Shown: positions 1 to 8,176, numbered from the stretch's first letter. The stretch is DNA of 33,810 nucleotides from Candidatus Hatepunaea meridiana (GCA_030765125.1 JAVCDD010000369.1:1-33810); one strand, 5' to 3'. Notes: a model not told the origin generated them from the sequence alone. Numbers and translations are program-made.

Positions 1-138
1 ATGCGACACTCCTGTCGCATAATCTGTGTAATCTGTGTAATCTGCGGATAACAAACATACGACAAGTGTGTTGTATAATCTGCATAATATATTTAATCTG
101 CGGATAAAAAAACATGCGACAAGAGTGTCGCATCTACT
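1..138. repeat. 5' gap: three short hairpins mixed with AATCTG repeats
   Basis: Positions 1-20 form a perfect hairpin with arms ATGCGACA and TGTCGCAT around a 4-base loop. The same arms recur at 114-133 with a different loop, and a one-mismatch copy lies at about 59-78. Between them is a second repeat type built on AATCTGTGTAATCTGCGGAT, at 21-52 and again, degenerate, at 76-107. Relatives of the hairpin unit occur at 17964-18049 and 30822-30847, and relatives of the AATCTG unit at 9040-9140 and 30733-30796. These are therefore dispersed intergenic repeats rather than regulators specific to the next gene. The third hairpin ends only 13 bases before the ribosome binding site of the following gene. 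Confidence 0.75.
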
Positions 139-146
139 AACAAATC

Positions 147-159
147 AGGAGCTATATTG
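147..159 (+). promoter_or_regulatory. Shine-Dalgarno and TTG start of the ETF-QO gene
   Basis: AGGAG at 147-151 lies five bases before TTG at 157. The in-frame ATG at 178 has no comparable purine-rich site before it. The spacing therefore favours TTG as the start. Confidence 0.6.
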
Positions 160-1842
160 GAAATACAACGCGAATCAATGGACACAAACGTTCTCATCGT
201 CGGCGCTGGTCCGGCAGGATTGGCAGCAGCTATCCATCTGACTAATCTTATAGAAACAGCAAGAGCGAAAGGTGAACTCAAGGGCGCGGCTGCATCGGAT
301 GAGTTCACTATGATGATAATTGAAAAGAGCGCTGAACTCGGCGATCATGCACTTTCCGGCGCAGTTCTCGATCCAAAGGGTTTAGACGAATTGATTCCTG
401 ATTGGCGAGAACGGAAAGCTCCACTCACCGTTGAGGTTAAGAAGGAAAATTTATACTATCTGTCAGAGAAAGGCACCTTCGGAATACCATATACGCCTCC
501 TTCAATGAACAACCACGGCTGCTATATCGTTTCGCTGAATCAACTCGTCAAGTGGCTGGGAAATATCGCAGAAGAAAAAGAGATTGATGTCTTTACAGGT
601 ATGGCAGGCAGCGCTCCGATAATTGAGGATGGTCTGTTCAAGGGTATTATTACAGATGATAAAGGACTTGACAAGGACGGCAAACCCAAGGGCAATTTCG
701 AACCTGGTATGGAGTTGCGTGCAAATATCACTATACTTGCCGAGGGTCCACGCGGATCAATGACGAGAGAAACGGTCAAACAACTAAATCTTGATAAAGG
801 CAAAAACCCGCAGAATTATCTCACCGGAGTGAAGGAACTCTGGGAAGTTCCGACAGGCAGGATGAAAGCGGGTACGGTCTATCATACGCTGGGGTATCCT
901 CTCGGAATGGGGCAGTACGGCGGTTCCTTTATCTATGCAATGTCCGACGAACTGATCTCTATCGGACTGGCTTCAGCGTTGAACTACCAGGACCCTCGTT
1001 TCGATCCGCACGGCGCTTTTAACGACTTCAAACGTCATCCATTGGTAAGCTCGCTGCTTGAAGGCGGTAAAATGATTCGCTACGGCGCTAAGACTATCGG
1101 CGAAGGCGGATACTTTGCCATGCCCAAGCTCTATCACGATGGACTGATGCTGATCGGAGATACAGCTGGTTTTCTAAATAGTCTTAGATTAAAAGGCATT
1201 CACCTTGCCATGAAAACCGGCATAATGGCAGCGGAAACAGCGTTTGAAGCGTTGAATAAAGAGGATTATTCAACCAAAACGCTTTCTAATTATCACAGCC
1301 GTTACCGCAAGAGTTGGGCTTTTACGGAATTATGGCAGGTTCGCAACTTCCACCAGGGATTCGATAACGGGATGATTGCCGGAATGGTCCATTTCGGCGC
1401 TCAGATGCTGACCGGCGGCAGAGGCTTCACCACACGTTTGAATTCCGAACCGGATCACCTCGCTATGAAGAAATTGATTGAAATGCCTTCGGCGCGGCTC
1501 CCCATAGAGAGAAAATTCGACGGTGAATTAACAATCGACAAACTGACCGATGTTTATGCTTCCGGCGCCAAACACGAGGAAAACCAACCTGCACACCTGC
1601 GAATTACAGATATAAACATCTGTAATGATCGCTGCACCGAAGAGTATGGTAATCCTTGCATAAACTTCTGCCCCGCTTCAGTTTACGAGATGGTTGATGA
1701 TGAGCAAACCGGCAAGAAACATTTACAGATCAGCCCTTCAAACTGCGTGCACTGCAAGACTTGTGATATTGCAGATCCGTATGGTAATATAACCTGGACG
1801 CCACCGGAAGGTGGTGGAGGTCCTGTTTTTTCGCAGATGTAG
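157..1842 (+). CDS. Electron transfer flavoprotein:ubiquinone oxidoreductase (ETF-QO)
   Basis: This is a membrane-associated flavoprotein that passes electrons from reduced ETF, loaded by acyl-CoA and other dehydrogenases, to the quinone pool. The 561-residue protein opens with an FAD-binding Rossmann motif, GAGPAG, at residues 16-21. A second FAD-contact segment, GDTAGFLNSLRLKGIHLAMK, lies in the middle. The C-terminal [4Fe-4S] domain has Cys505, Cys530, Cys533 and Cys536. That spacing of 25, 3 and 3 is the one known for the cluster ligands of mitochondrial ETF-QO. Length and end (ADPYGNITWTPPEGGGGP) match the family, so the gene looks complete. The TTG start is preferred over ATG at 178 because of the AGGAG site. 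No etfAB genes are visible; they may lie to the left of the window. It could support beta-oxidation or amino-acid catabolism, which cannot be decided here. Confidence 0.95.
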   Translation: MEIQRESMDTNVLIVGAGPAGLAAAIHLTNLIETARAKGELKGAAASDEFTMMIIEKSAELGDHALSGAVLDPKGLDELIPDWRERKAPLTVEVKKENLYYLSEKGTFGIPYTPPSMNNHGCYIVSLNQLVKWLGNIAEEKEIDVFTGMAGSAPIIEDGLFKGIITDDKGLDKDGKPKGNFEPGMELRANITILAEGPRGSMTRETVKQLNLDKGKNPQNYLTGVKELWEVPTGRMKAGTVYHTLGYPLGMGQYGGSFIYAMSDELISIGLASALNYQDPRFDPHGAFNDFKRHPLVSSLLEGGKMIRYGAKTIGEGGYFAMPKLYHDGLMLIGDTAGFLNSLRLKGIHLAMKTGIMAAETAFEALNKEDYSTKTLSNYHSRYRKSWAFTELWQVRNFHQGFDNGMIAGMVHFGAQMLTGGRGFTTRLNSEPDHLAMKKLIEMPSARLPIERKFDGELTIDKLTDVYASGAKHEENQPAHLRITDINICNDRCTEEYGNPCINFCPASVYEMVDDEQTGKKHLQISPSNCVHCKTCDIADPYGNITWTPPEGGGGPVFSQM

Positions 1843-1856
1843 TTCCAATATTTTTT

Positions 1857-1936
1857 CCGGAGTGCTCAAGCTTGCTTGCGGTTGTTTTAAGGCTAATATC
1901 CGGTAAAACCTGCACAAGCAAGCTTGCACACTCCGG
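1857..1936. repeat. Long inverted repeat, GGAGTG/CAAGC family, copy 1
   Basis: Arms at 1857-1878 and 1915-1936 pair at 20 of 22 positions; the left arm begins CCGGAGTGCTCAAGCTTGCT. The spacer is 36 bases. The same family, with the core GGAGTGCGCAAGC, forms a second long inverted repeat at 12257-12350. The unit fills the gap between the ETF-QO stop and the DUF1007 gene. There is no U-run after the stem, so it is not a typical intrinsic terminator. Confidence 0.75.
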
Positions 1937-1958
1937 TGTAACATCAGTTAGAATTACA

Positions 1959-2570
1959 ATGGGAGGAAACATTCTACAAATTCGATTTATTTTACTTATA
2001 TTGCTATGTATTTGGGTTAAACCATCGTTTTCACATCCGCATGTCTTCATTGACTATATAGTTGATTTATCATTCGATTCCAGCGGACTGGATAAGATTG
2101 GAATCACCTGGAAGTTTGATGATATGTACAGTACCGCTATTATGCACGTATATGACGAAAACAAAGATCATCGGTTTGATTCCGTTGAAACTATTACTAT
2201 TATAGATAAAATGCTGCCTGATATTAAGAAGAAATACCACTATTTCAGTTATATCGAAGTTGACAGGAAAGTATTTAATTTTGAATCAATCACTGATTTC
2301 AATGCTGTGATCCAGGATGAGATGGTTGTTGAGTTCAGTTTTAACATTCCCTGTCCGGTTAAGACAGCCTCCACCACGCGTGAAGTCCGATTTACTGCGT
2401 ATGATGAAACCTACTATATCGATTTCGATTTGAATAATGTCAACGTAAAAGAGGATGCAAATGCTGCTGCATTCAATTACAAAGTTAAAGTATCCGGTAA
2501 TCAGAATAAGGATTATTACTATGGTCAGGTGACGCCTGAAGAAGTTATTTTAACCTTTCAAAACAAATGA
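1959..2570 (+). CDS. DUF1007 family periplasmic protein, probable partner of the metal exporter
   Basis: The protein (about 203 residues from this start) has a hydrophobic signal segment, RFILLILLCIWVKPSFS, followed by HPHVFIDY. A mature N-terminus opening with His-x-His is characteristic of DUF1007 (COG3683) proteins, and the His pair is a plausible metal ligand. The next gene is a NicO-family exporter whose ATG overlaps this stop codon (ATGA), so the two are translationally coupled and probably work together. The start is uncertain. ATG 1959 has no ribosome binding site before it, whereas GGGAGG lies at 1961-1966, inside the frame, four bases before ATT 1971. The frame is open further upstream to 1872, but that part lies in the inverted repeat and is unlikely to be coding. 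The exact function of DUF1007 is not established. Confidence 0.85.
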   Translation: MGGNILQIRFILLILLCIWVKPSFSHPHVFIDYIVDLSFDSSGLDKIGITWKFDDMYSTAIMHVYDENKDHRFDSVETITIIDKMLPDIKKKYHYFSYIEVDRKVFNFESITDFNAVIQDEMVVEFSFNIPCPVKTASTTREVRFTAYDETYYIDFDLNNVNVKEDANAAAFNYKVKVSGNQNKDYYYGQVTPEEVILTFQNK

Positions 2571-3490
2571 GAAAGTTGTTCTCTTTCGTTTTACTAACTG
2601 CATTTCTCTTTACAGTCGAATACAGCGCCGCTCAAGATCCCTTCTCATTATCTAATAAATCGGATTCGGAAAAACCAATTACAAAGGATAAAAGTTCACA
2701 ATTAGTTAAATCACCTAAGTTCTGGAAACAGTATATTGCAAAAATATCAAAGACTCAACGTAAATTAAGAGGAGATATTGCACGGTTAAGCAGAGATATT
2801 CAGGAACATCAATCAAAGCGGGCGTTGGCGTTAATTCTTTTCCTCGCTTTTCTTTACGGCGTCATTCATTCATCGGGTCCAGGACACGGCAAGATATTTA
2901 TACTTTCATACTTCCTTTCTGAAAAACCGGATATTAAGAAGGGATTGCTGCTTGGCAATATGCTTGCTTTTATCCACGCAGGTATGGCTGTATTATTAGT
3001 GTTGATATTTCATTTTATAGTTGAAAAGTTCATCCTTCAGAAAGTTGATGATGTTTCACGAGTTCTTCAACTTATCAGTTTCGGGATGATTACGGTAATA
3101 GGGGCATTTTTGTTCTTTTCGCGCCTTTGGAAGAATATACTTAGGAATAAGGATAAAACGACTCAATTAGAAGCGATAAGGGATAAGCAGGCTTTAACGT
3201 TAGCATTGTCAATCGGGTTGGTGCCTTGCCCGGGAACAGTTATCCTATTGCTATTCTCATTATCTTTGGATGCGCTGCCGTTAGGAATTATGCTGGCGTT
3301 TTTTATGGCTGCCGGAATGGCGGTTACTATAACATCAGTTGGTATTATAACGATATATTTGAAAAAGAGTTCATTAAGAATCCTCGATAGAAAGAAAAAG
3401 GCAAAATTAGCCTTAAATTACTCATTGGAATTGGTTGGAGCTTTTATAATAATGGTGTTGGGGGGGGCTTTGTTTTTTATGAATTTGTAG
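2567..3490 (+). CDS. NicO/RcnA-type nickel-cobalt transporter
   Basis: This 307-residue membrane protein belongs to the NicO family of divalent metal exporters. It has an N-terminal signal-like hydrophobic segment and then a charged, probably coiled-coil stretch at about residues 45-83. Several membrane helices follow. The first carries the family motif HSSGPGHGK (compare HxxxPGHGK in RcnA-type proteins), and a later one carries GLVPCPGTVILLL, the second conserved NicO motif. Its start overlaps the stop of the DUF1007 gene, an arrangement widespread for this pair. The ion cannot be read from the sequence: family members move Ni and Co, and DUF1007-linked members may be tied to other metals. 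No nickel or cobalt enzyme is encoded nearby. The stop is TAG. Confidence 0.88.
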   Translation: MRKLFSFVLLTAFLFTVEYSAAQDPFSLSNKSDSEKPITKDKSSQLVKSPKFWKQYIAKISKTQRKLRGDIARLSRDIQEHQSKRALALILFLAFLYGVIHSSGPGHGKIFILSYFLSEKPDIKKGLLLGNMLAFIHAGMAVLLVLIFHFIVEKFILQKVDDVSRVLQLISFGMITVIGAFLFFSRLWKNILRNKDKTTQLEAIRDKQALTLALSIGLVPCPGTVILLLFSLSLDALPLGIMLAFFMAAGMAVTITSVGIITIYLKKSSLRILDRKKKAKLALNYSLELVGAFIIMVLGGALFFMNL

Positions 3491-3516
3491 ATTCAAATTG
3501 TAAATTGTTAAACTGC

Positions 3517-3600
3517 TTGATTGTTTGATTGTTTTGGGAACCCAGCATTGTAACAATTTAACAATTTAGCAATTCAACAATTTAACAATCAAACAATCAA
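3517..3600. repeat. AT-rich inverted repeat of TTGATTGTT units
   Basis: Perfect 17-bp arms lie at 3517-3533 (TTGATTGTTTGATTGTT) and 3584-3600. The spacer is filled with further AACAATTTA and CAATTC units. Related strings occur at about 17221-17243 and 19763-19877, so this is a dispersed family. It lies just downstream of the NicO stop and could fold in RNA, but no classical terminator is formed. Confidence 0.7.
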
Positions 3601-3638
3601 TAGTAACATTGGCATCTCTGCCTGTGTAATAAAAACCC

Positions 3639-3651
3639 GGAGGCTATCATT
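3639..3651 (+). promoter_or_regulatory. Strong Shine-Dalgarno paired with an ATT start
   Basis: GGAGG at 3639-3643 is followed after five bases by ATT at 3649. The same five-base spacing is seen at the TTG start at 157. No ATG, GTG or TTG occurs in frame between this site and GTG 3709, and the conserved N-terminal motif of the protein lies before that GTG. ATT is therefore the best start. Confidence 0.6.
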
Positions 3652-4524
3652 TACCGAGTAACAACGAGAGCCGATTTTGACGGCTTAGTATCTGCTGCAC
3701 TACTGAGTGTGGCTGAAAAAGTGGATCGGTATCAATTTACTGAACCTGGTCCATTCCAGCACGGTGAACTTGAGATTACTGCCGACGATATAATCGCTAA
3801 TCTTCCCTATCGCTCCGGCTGTGCAATGTGGTTTGATCATCATATTTCCAATACGGCTGACGAAGATTTCCGAGGTTCCTGGTGGGTTGCACAATCGGCT
3901 GCAATGGTGATTTACAAGTATTACAATGAAGGTAAGTTGGTCGATTACGCTGAATTAGTTGATATTACCGACCGTATTGACGGAGCAATCTTAACGGCTG
4001 AGGAACTACGCGATCCCAAAGGATACATACTTGTTTCATTGACTATAGACGGCAGATTGAAGGAAGACGAACCTTATTGGCTTAGACTCATCGAACTGCT
4101 GCGTGGAAACAACCTCCGAACTCTAATGAACGATGAAGAAGTAAGCAAACGCTGTTTCGACTACCAGGAAATTAATTCCGAATACGGTGAAGTGCTCGGT
4201 CTTTACTCCGATATGGAAGCCAACGTTTTAGTAACCGACTTCAGAAACAGATGGAACGGTGTATTAGGCAACCGTTTCCTCGCTTTTACGCTGTTCCCCG
4301 AATGTGATATATGGGTCAGGATAATGAAATATACTCACGATGAGGAAAAGGAATCGATTTCTGTTGGACGCAATATATTCAATGATACATCCACCATAAA
4401 CGTCGGTGGATTACTGTCCAAATATGGCGGCGGCGGACATAAGGGCGCAGGGGGATGCCAGACACTTAAGGGGGAGGCTGATCGGGTGTTGAGGGAAATT
4501 ATTGAGGCTTGTAAGCATAAGTAA
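3649..4524 (+). CDS. DHH family phosphoesterase (exopolyphosphatase/oligoribonuclease-like)
   Basis: The protein is about 291 residues counted from ATT 3649. It shows the three hallmarks of the DHH superfamily. Motif I is TRADFDGLVSAAL at about residues 6-18, the DHH motif is FDHHISN at about 62-68, and the DHHA1 glycine-rich motif is GGGGHKGAGG near 260-269. Such enzymes are Mn-dependent phosphohydrolases acting on phosphoanhydrides or short oligonucleotides; the substrate here is not known. A start at GTG 3709 would delete motif I, including its two metal-binding aspartates. The start is therefore placed at ATT 3649, which sits five bases after GGAGG and where family members begin with Met-x-Arg-Val. 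The gene lies 26 bases before alaS and may be co-transcribed with it. Confidence 0.85.
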   Translation: MYRVTTRADFDGLVSAALLSVAEKVDRYQFTEPGPFQHGELEITADDIIANLPYRSGCAMWFDHHISNTADEDFRGSWWVAQSAAMVIYKYYNEGKLVDYAELVDITDRIDGAILTAEELRDPKGYILVSLTIDGRLKEDEPYWLRLIELLRGNNLRTLMNDEEVSKRCFDYQEINSEYGEVLGLYSDMEANVLVTDFRNRWNGVLGNRFLAFTLFPECDIWVRIMKYTHDEEKESISVGRNIFNDTSTINVGGLLSKYGGGGHKGAGGCQTLKGEADRVLREIIEACKHK

Positions 4525-4550
4525 ACCACAGAGACACAAAGAAAACATAT

Positions 4551-7193
4551 ATGTTAAAACCATCTGAAATCCGCAGTCAATTCATTGAATTCTTCCGCGA
4601 AAAAGGACATACGGTCATACCATCCGTACCTGTTCTTCCCTCCGGTGATCCAACGCTGCTATTCACAAACGCCGGTATGAATCAATTCAAGGACGTGTTC
4701 CTCGAACAAGGCTCCCGTCCGTATACGCGCGCTGTCAATTCGCAGAAGTGCATACGCGTATCCGGCAAGCATAATGATCTGGAAGAGGTCGGTCCTTCTC
4801 CGCATCATCATACATTCTTCGAGATGCTCGGCAACTGGTCATTCGGCGATTATTACAAGCAGGAAGCGATACAGTGGGCGTGGGAACTGGTTACGGGTGT
4901 CTGGAAAATCGATCCGAACCGACTATATGCAACCATCTATAAGGGAGATGACAAGGTTCCTCCCGATGATGAAGCGCGTAAAGCCTGGCTGGAATTAACC
5001 GGCATTGCTAAGGATCGTATCTCTTATCACGGTAAAAAGGATAACTTCTGGGAAATGGGGGAAGTCGGTCCTTGCGGTCCTTGCAGCGAGCTTCATTATG
5101 ATTTAGGACCTGAATTTTGCAGTCGAAAGGATGACAAAGATCATAAATGCGAAGTCAACGGTGATTGCGGCAGAATCGTTGAGCTTTGGAACCTCGTTTT
5201 TATACAGTACAGGCACGATGAAAAAGGGGAACTGCATTCCCTGCCGCGCCGTCACGTGGACACCGGCGGCGGGCTGGAACGTTTTTGTAGAGTATTGGAG
5301 GACGTCAACTCCAATTACGAAACCGGACTGTTCAGACCTATACTTTCCGAATTGATTAATATTTCAGGCGTTGATTATCAACCTGATGATCGAGGCATTC
5401 CCCACCGGGTAGCTGTTGATCACGTGCGGTCGTTATCCTTCGCCCTGGCAGACGGCGTACTGCCATCCAATGACGGACGAGGCTATGTACTGCGCCGCAT
5501 CCTGCGCCGAGCCGCACGTTATGGACGCGAGATAGGATTGGAAACGCCGTTCCTCTATAAATTGGTCGATCCGTTGGTCGAGATTATGGGCGATGCCTAT
5601 CCCGAAATCAAAGACCGCTACGAGCATATTACCGGCGTCATCAAGGCTGAAGAAGAGAGCTTCACCAGAACGCTCGGACGGGGACTTGAGCTGTTCGGCG
5701 GCGTTATTGAAAGGGTCAGGAAAGAAAAATCAACCGTCATCCCCGGTGATGATGCATTTAAACTATATGATACCTACGGATTTCCGCTCGATTTGACGCA
5801 GTTAATGGCTCGTGAACGCAAGCTGACTATCGGTGTTGACCGCTTTGATGAGTTGATGAAAGAGCAACGTGTCCGCGCCAGAGGCGAGGGTAAATTCGAC
5901 GGGATAAGCGGTGAATTTACGATGGGATTGAAGAGCGAGTTTGTGGGTTATACTGATTATAAAGTAAGCGCTAAAGTAGTAGCTATTGAAGAAAAAAAAG
6001 GAACGCTTGAATTGGTTCTGGATCGTACTCCTTTCTACGCTGAAGCGGGTGGGCAGGTGTCCGATCACGGTTGGATTGAGTGGAATGGCAATAAACACGA
6101 GGTTACCGAAGTCGGGCGAGTTGGTGATGTCATAACACACCGAGTTAAATGGAAAAACTGCTCACCGCCCCATCCGGGTGATGTTGTTACTATTGAAATT
6201 GATAAAGGTTTTCGTCTGTCTGTTCAATATAACCATACTGCAACACACCTATTGCATACAGCATTACGAAAGCATCTCGGAATGCACACCAACCAAGCAG
6301 GCTCGCTGGTAGCGCCGGATCATCTACGTTTTGACTTCACACATTTCGAGAAACTATCGCCTGAGCAGTTAGAACAGATTGAAATAATGGTTAACCAATC
6401 CATCCGCGAGGATTATCCTGTAAAGTGGTATGTCAAGCCATACAAGGAAGCTCTTTCAGACGGGATTACTGCTCTGTTTGGTGAGAAATATGGTGAGAAA
6501 GTGCGGATTGTGCATATCGGATCGGAAGATAATCCTTACTCACGGGAATTATGCGGAGGCACACACGTTGACAGAACCGGTCAGATCGGTTTGTTTCGAA
6601 TAACTTCAGAGAGCGCTGTATCTGCCGGTGTGCGCAGGATTGAAGCAGTTACAGGTGAAGCAGCACTTAAATTGACATTGGCTCAAAGGAACAGCCTCAA
6701 TGAAATTGCAAATCTGCTCGGTTCACACGGCAGCGATCCGGTTCTGAAGCTGGAAAAGACACTGGAAGAAAAACGCTCGCTTGAGAAGGAATTTGAAAAA
6801 CTCCTGAAGAATTGGGCGGACAGCACAGCAATGAAATTGCTTTCCGATGCTGAAACAATTGATGGAATTATCATCATCTCCAAACAGTTCAAGGGGATTG
6901 AGATAGACCGTATGAAGTTGATCGGTGACCAGATACGGGCTCGCAACAGCCACGCGGTTGCCCTGTTAGCTGGTCAGGTTGCATCAGGCGCCGGTCAACT
7001 ATGCTGTGTGGTCGGAGACGCACTTATCAAAGAGAAGAAGCTCAAAGCCGGTGAATTGGTAAGTAAAGCCGCCCGGCTCGCTGGTGGCGGAGGTGGCGGT
7101 AAACCCCACATGGCTACGGCAGGCACGAAATCACCGGATAAATTGAATCTCGCGATTGACGGATTCCTAAAGATCGTAAGAGAAACACTGTAA
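4551..7193 (+). CDS. alaS: Alanyl-tRNA synthetase
   Basis: The enzyme charges tRNA-Ala with alanine in the cytoplasm. The 880-residue length is typical of full bacterial AlaRS. The class II catalytic core begins with RSQFIEFFREKGH, then LLFTNAGMNQFKDVFLE and the FFEMLGNWSFGDYYK region. The editing domain carries the zinc-site motifs HTATHLLH and CGGTHVDRTG. The C-terminal C-Ala region ends with the glycine-rich AGGGGGGKPHMATAG element. The tRNA-recognition and editing parts look intact. The ribosome binding site before ATG 4551 is weak (AAAGAAAA), so coupling to the DHH gene upstream is possible. Confidence 0.98.
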   Translation: MLKPSEIRSQFIEFFREKGHTVIPSVPVLPSGDPTLLFTNAGMNQFKDVFLEQGSRPYTRAVNSQKCIRVSGKHNDLEEVGPSPHHHTFFEMLGNWSFGDYYKQEAIQWAWELVTGVWKIDPNRLYATIYKGDDKVPPDDEARKAWLELTGIAKDRISYHGKKDNFWEMGEVGPCGPCSELHYDLGPEFCSRKDDKDHKCEVNGDCGRIVELWNLVFIQYRHDEKGELHSLPRRHVDTGGGLERFCRVLEDVNSNYETGLFRPILSELINISGVDYQPDDRGIPHRVAVDHVRSLSFALADGVLPSNDGRGYVLRRILRRAARYGREIGLETPFLYKLVDPLVEIMGDAYPEIKDRYEHITGVIKAEEESFTRTLGRGLELFGGVIERVRKEKSTVIPGDDAFKLYDTYGFPLDLTQLMARERKLTIGVDRFDELMKEQRVRARGEGKFDGISGEFTMGLKSEFVGYTDYKVSAKVVAIEEKKGTLELVLDRTPFYAEAGGQVSDHGWIEWNGNKHEVTEVGRVGDVITHRVKWKNCSPPHPGDVVTIEIDKGFRLSVQYNHTATHLLHTALRKHLGMHTNQAGSLVAPDHLRFDFTHFEKLSPEQLEQIEIMVNQSIREDYPVKWYVKPYKEALSDGITALFGEKYGEKVRIVHIGSEDNPYSRELCGGTHVDRTGQIGLFRITSESAVSAGVRRIEAVTGEAALKLTLAQRNSLNEIANLLGSHGSDPVLKLEKTLEEKRSLEKEFEKLLKNWADSTAMKLLSDAETIDGIIIISKQFKGIEIDRMKLIGDQIRARNSHAVALLAGQVASGAGQLCCVVGDALIKEKKLKAGELVSKAARLAGGGGGGKPHMATAGTKSPDKLNLAIDGFLKIVRETL

Positions 7194-7282
7194 TAAATCT
7201 GGGGACAGTATACCTATTTTATCTTATGTCCTTAAAAAACTTAAAACTCTTTATGAAAATAGGTATACTGTCCCCAGATTTA
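7194..7282. repeat. Inverted repeat with GGGGACAGTATACC core, copy 1
   Basis: Perfect 27-bp arms lie at 7194-7220 and 7256-7282, built on TCTGGGGACAGTATACCTAT, with a 35-base spacer. A second copy lies at 21265-21355. Outside the shared core the flanking bases differ between copies but still pair within each copy. The arm begins one base after the alaS stop codon. No transposase is linked. Confidence 0.85.
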
Positions 7283-7302
7283 CACCAAAACACGGATAGA
7301 AA

Positions 7303-8049
7303 TTGAGTTTATACAGGCGGTTATTTCCTGAAGATAATCAAACAAGACTCTGGGTTCTGATAGATCCGGATAAAGCTCCCCATAACGAATTGGTAAAGGT
7401 TGCGATGAATGCTGAAGAAGGTGGGGCTTCAGCAATCCTGATCGGCGGCAGTCTCCTCTTTAATGATGCTTTCGATCAGGTTGTCCAGAGTATTAAACGA
7501 GACGTTAACATACCGGTAATCCTCTTCCCCGGCAGCAGCAGGCAGATTTCTCGTTACGCAGACGGTATCCTGTTTATGTCGTTGCTTTCAGGACGAAATC
7601 CTCAATTTCTGATTGGCGAACAGGTTCAGGCTGCGCCGATTATATCCAGTATAGGACTGCCAGCCATATCAACTGCATATCTATTGATTGAATCCGGAAC
7701 AACCACGTCGGCGGAATTCGTATCCAACACCCGCCCGATCCCTCGCACCAAACCTCTGATAGCCGCCGCACACGCCCAGGCTGCTGAACTGCTTGGGATG
7801 AAAGTCATCTACCTTGAAGCCGGCAGCGGCGCTAAGATGCCCGTTCCACCGGAAATGGTTAAGGTAGTATCCCAATCGGTCTCAATTCCGGTGATTGTTG
7901 GCGGTGGAATTATTAATTCAGAAGGTGCGAAAACAGCGGCGAAAAACGGCGCCAGAGTGATTGTGGTTGGTACGGCTATCGAGGAAAAGGGCAGTAAGGT
8001 AATCAGTGAGATTGCAGCGGCGTTATTCACAACTGTAGTCAATGGGTAG
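7303..8049 (+). CDS. pcrB: Geranylgeranylglyceryl phosphate synthase-like protein (PcrB/GGGPS family)
   Basis: This TIM-barrel prenyltransferase family joins a polyprenyl diphosphate to glycerol-1-phosphate by an ether bond, the first committed step of archaeal-type lipid synthesis. The 248-residue protein shows the family motifs in order: VLIDPDK near residues 18-24, VILFPGS, LFMSLLSGRNPQFLI, IYLEAGSGA and VIVGGGI. The phosphate-binding glycines are intact. It resembles the group II enzymes of Bacteroidetes-related bacteria more than the heptaprenyl-specific PcrB of Firmicutes, judged by the LLSGRNP segment. The start is TTG 7303, just downstream of the inverted repeat, with only a weak ribosome binding site. 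The TAG stop lies inside the next inverted repeat. Prenyl chain length and in vivo product are inference. Confidence 0.88.
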   Translation: MSLYRRLFPEDNQTRLWVLIDPDKAPHNELVKVAMNAEEGGASAILIGGSLLFNDAFDQVVQSIKRDVNIPVILFPGSSRQISRYADGILFMSLLSGRNPQFLIGEQVQAAPIISSIGLPAISTAYLLIESGTTTSAEFVSNTRPIPRTKPLIAAAHAQAAELLGMKVIYLEAGSGAKMPVPPEMVKVVSQSVSIPVIVGGGIINSEGAKTAAKNGARVIVVGTAIEEKGSKVISEIAAALFTTVVNG

Positions 8050-8147
8050 GATAGACATTCCTGTCTGTCTTGGTTCGTAGTGCCCATCAATTACTTTCAC
8101 ACTTTTGCACTTTCGCACTCAAAGGCAGACAAGAATGTTTGTCCTAC
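8046..8147. repeat. Inverted repeat of the GTAGGA...GACATTC family
   Basis: Arms at 8046-8071 and 8122-8147 pair at 22 of 26 positions. The left arm begins GTAGGATAGACATTCCTGTC. Its bases 8047-8049 are the TAG stop codon of pcrB, so the repeat starts inside the gene end. A related short hairpin, GGCGGACAGGAATGTCTGCC, lies at 9143-9162. Confidence 0.7.
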
Positions 8148-8176
8148 TCGGTCACTTATATTATGGACATAAATAA

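Noticed and set aside
1872..1958. N-terminal extension of the DUF1007 protein
   Set aside because: It is translated from the inverted repeat and would put 29 residues before a good signal peptide.
4774..5355. Short + strand ORFs inside alaS
   Set aside because: They are out-of-frame shadows of an intact, well-conserved gene.
7194..7282. Insertion sequence or MITE with target duplications
   Set aside because: No direct repeats flank the copies at 7194 or 21265 and no transposase is present, so only the term inverted repeat is used.
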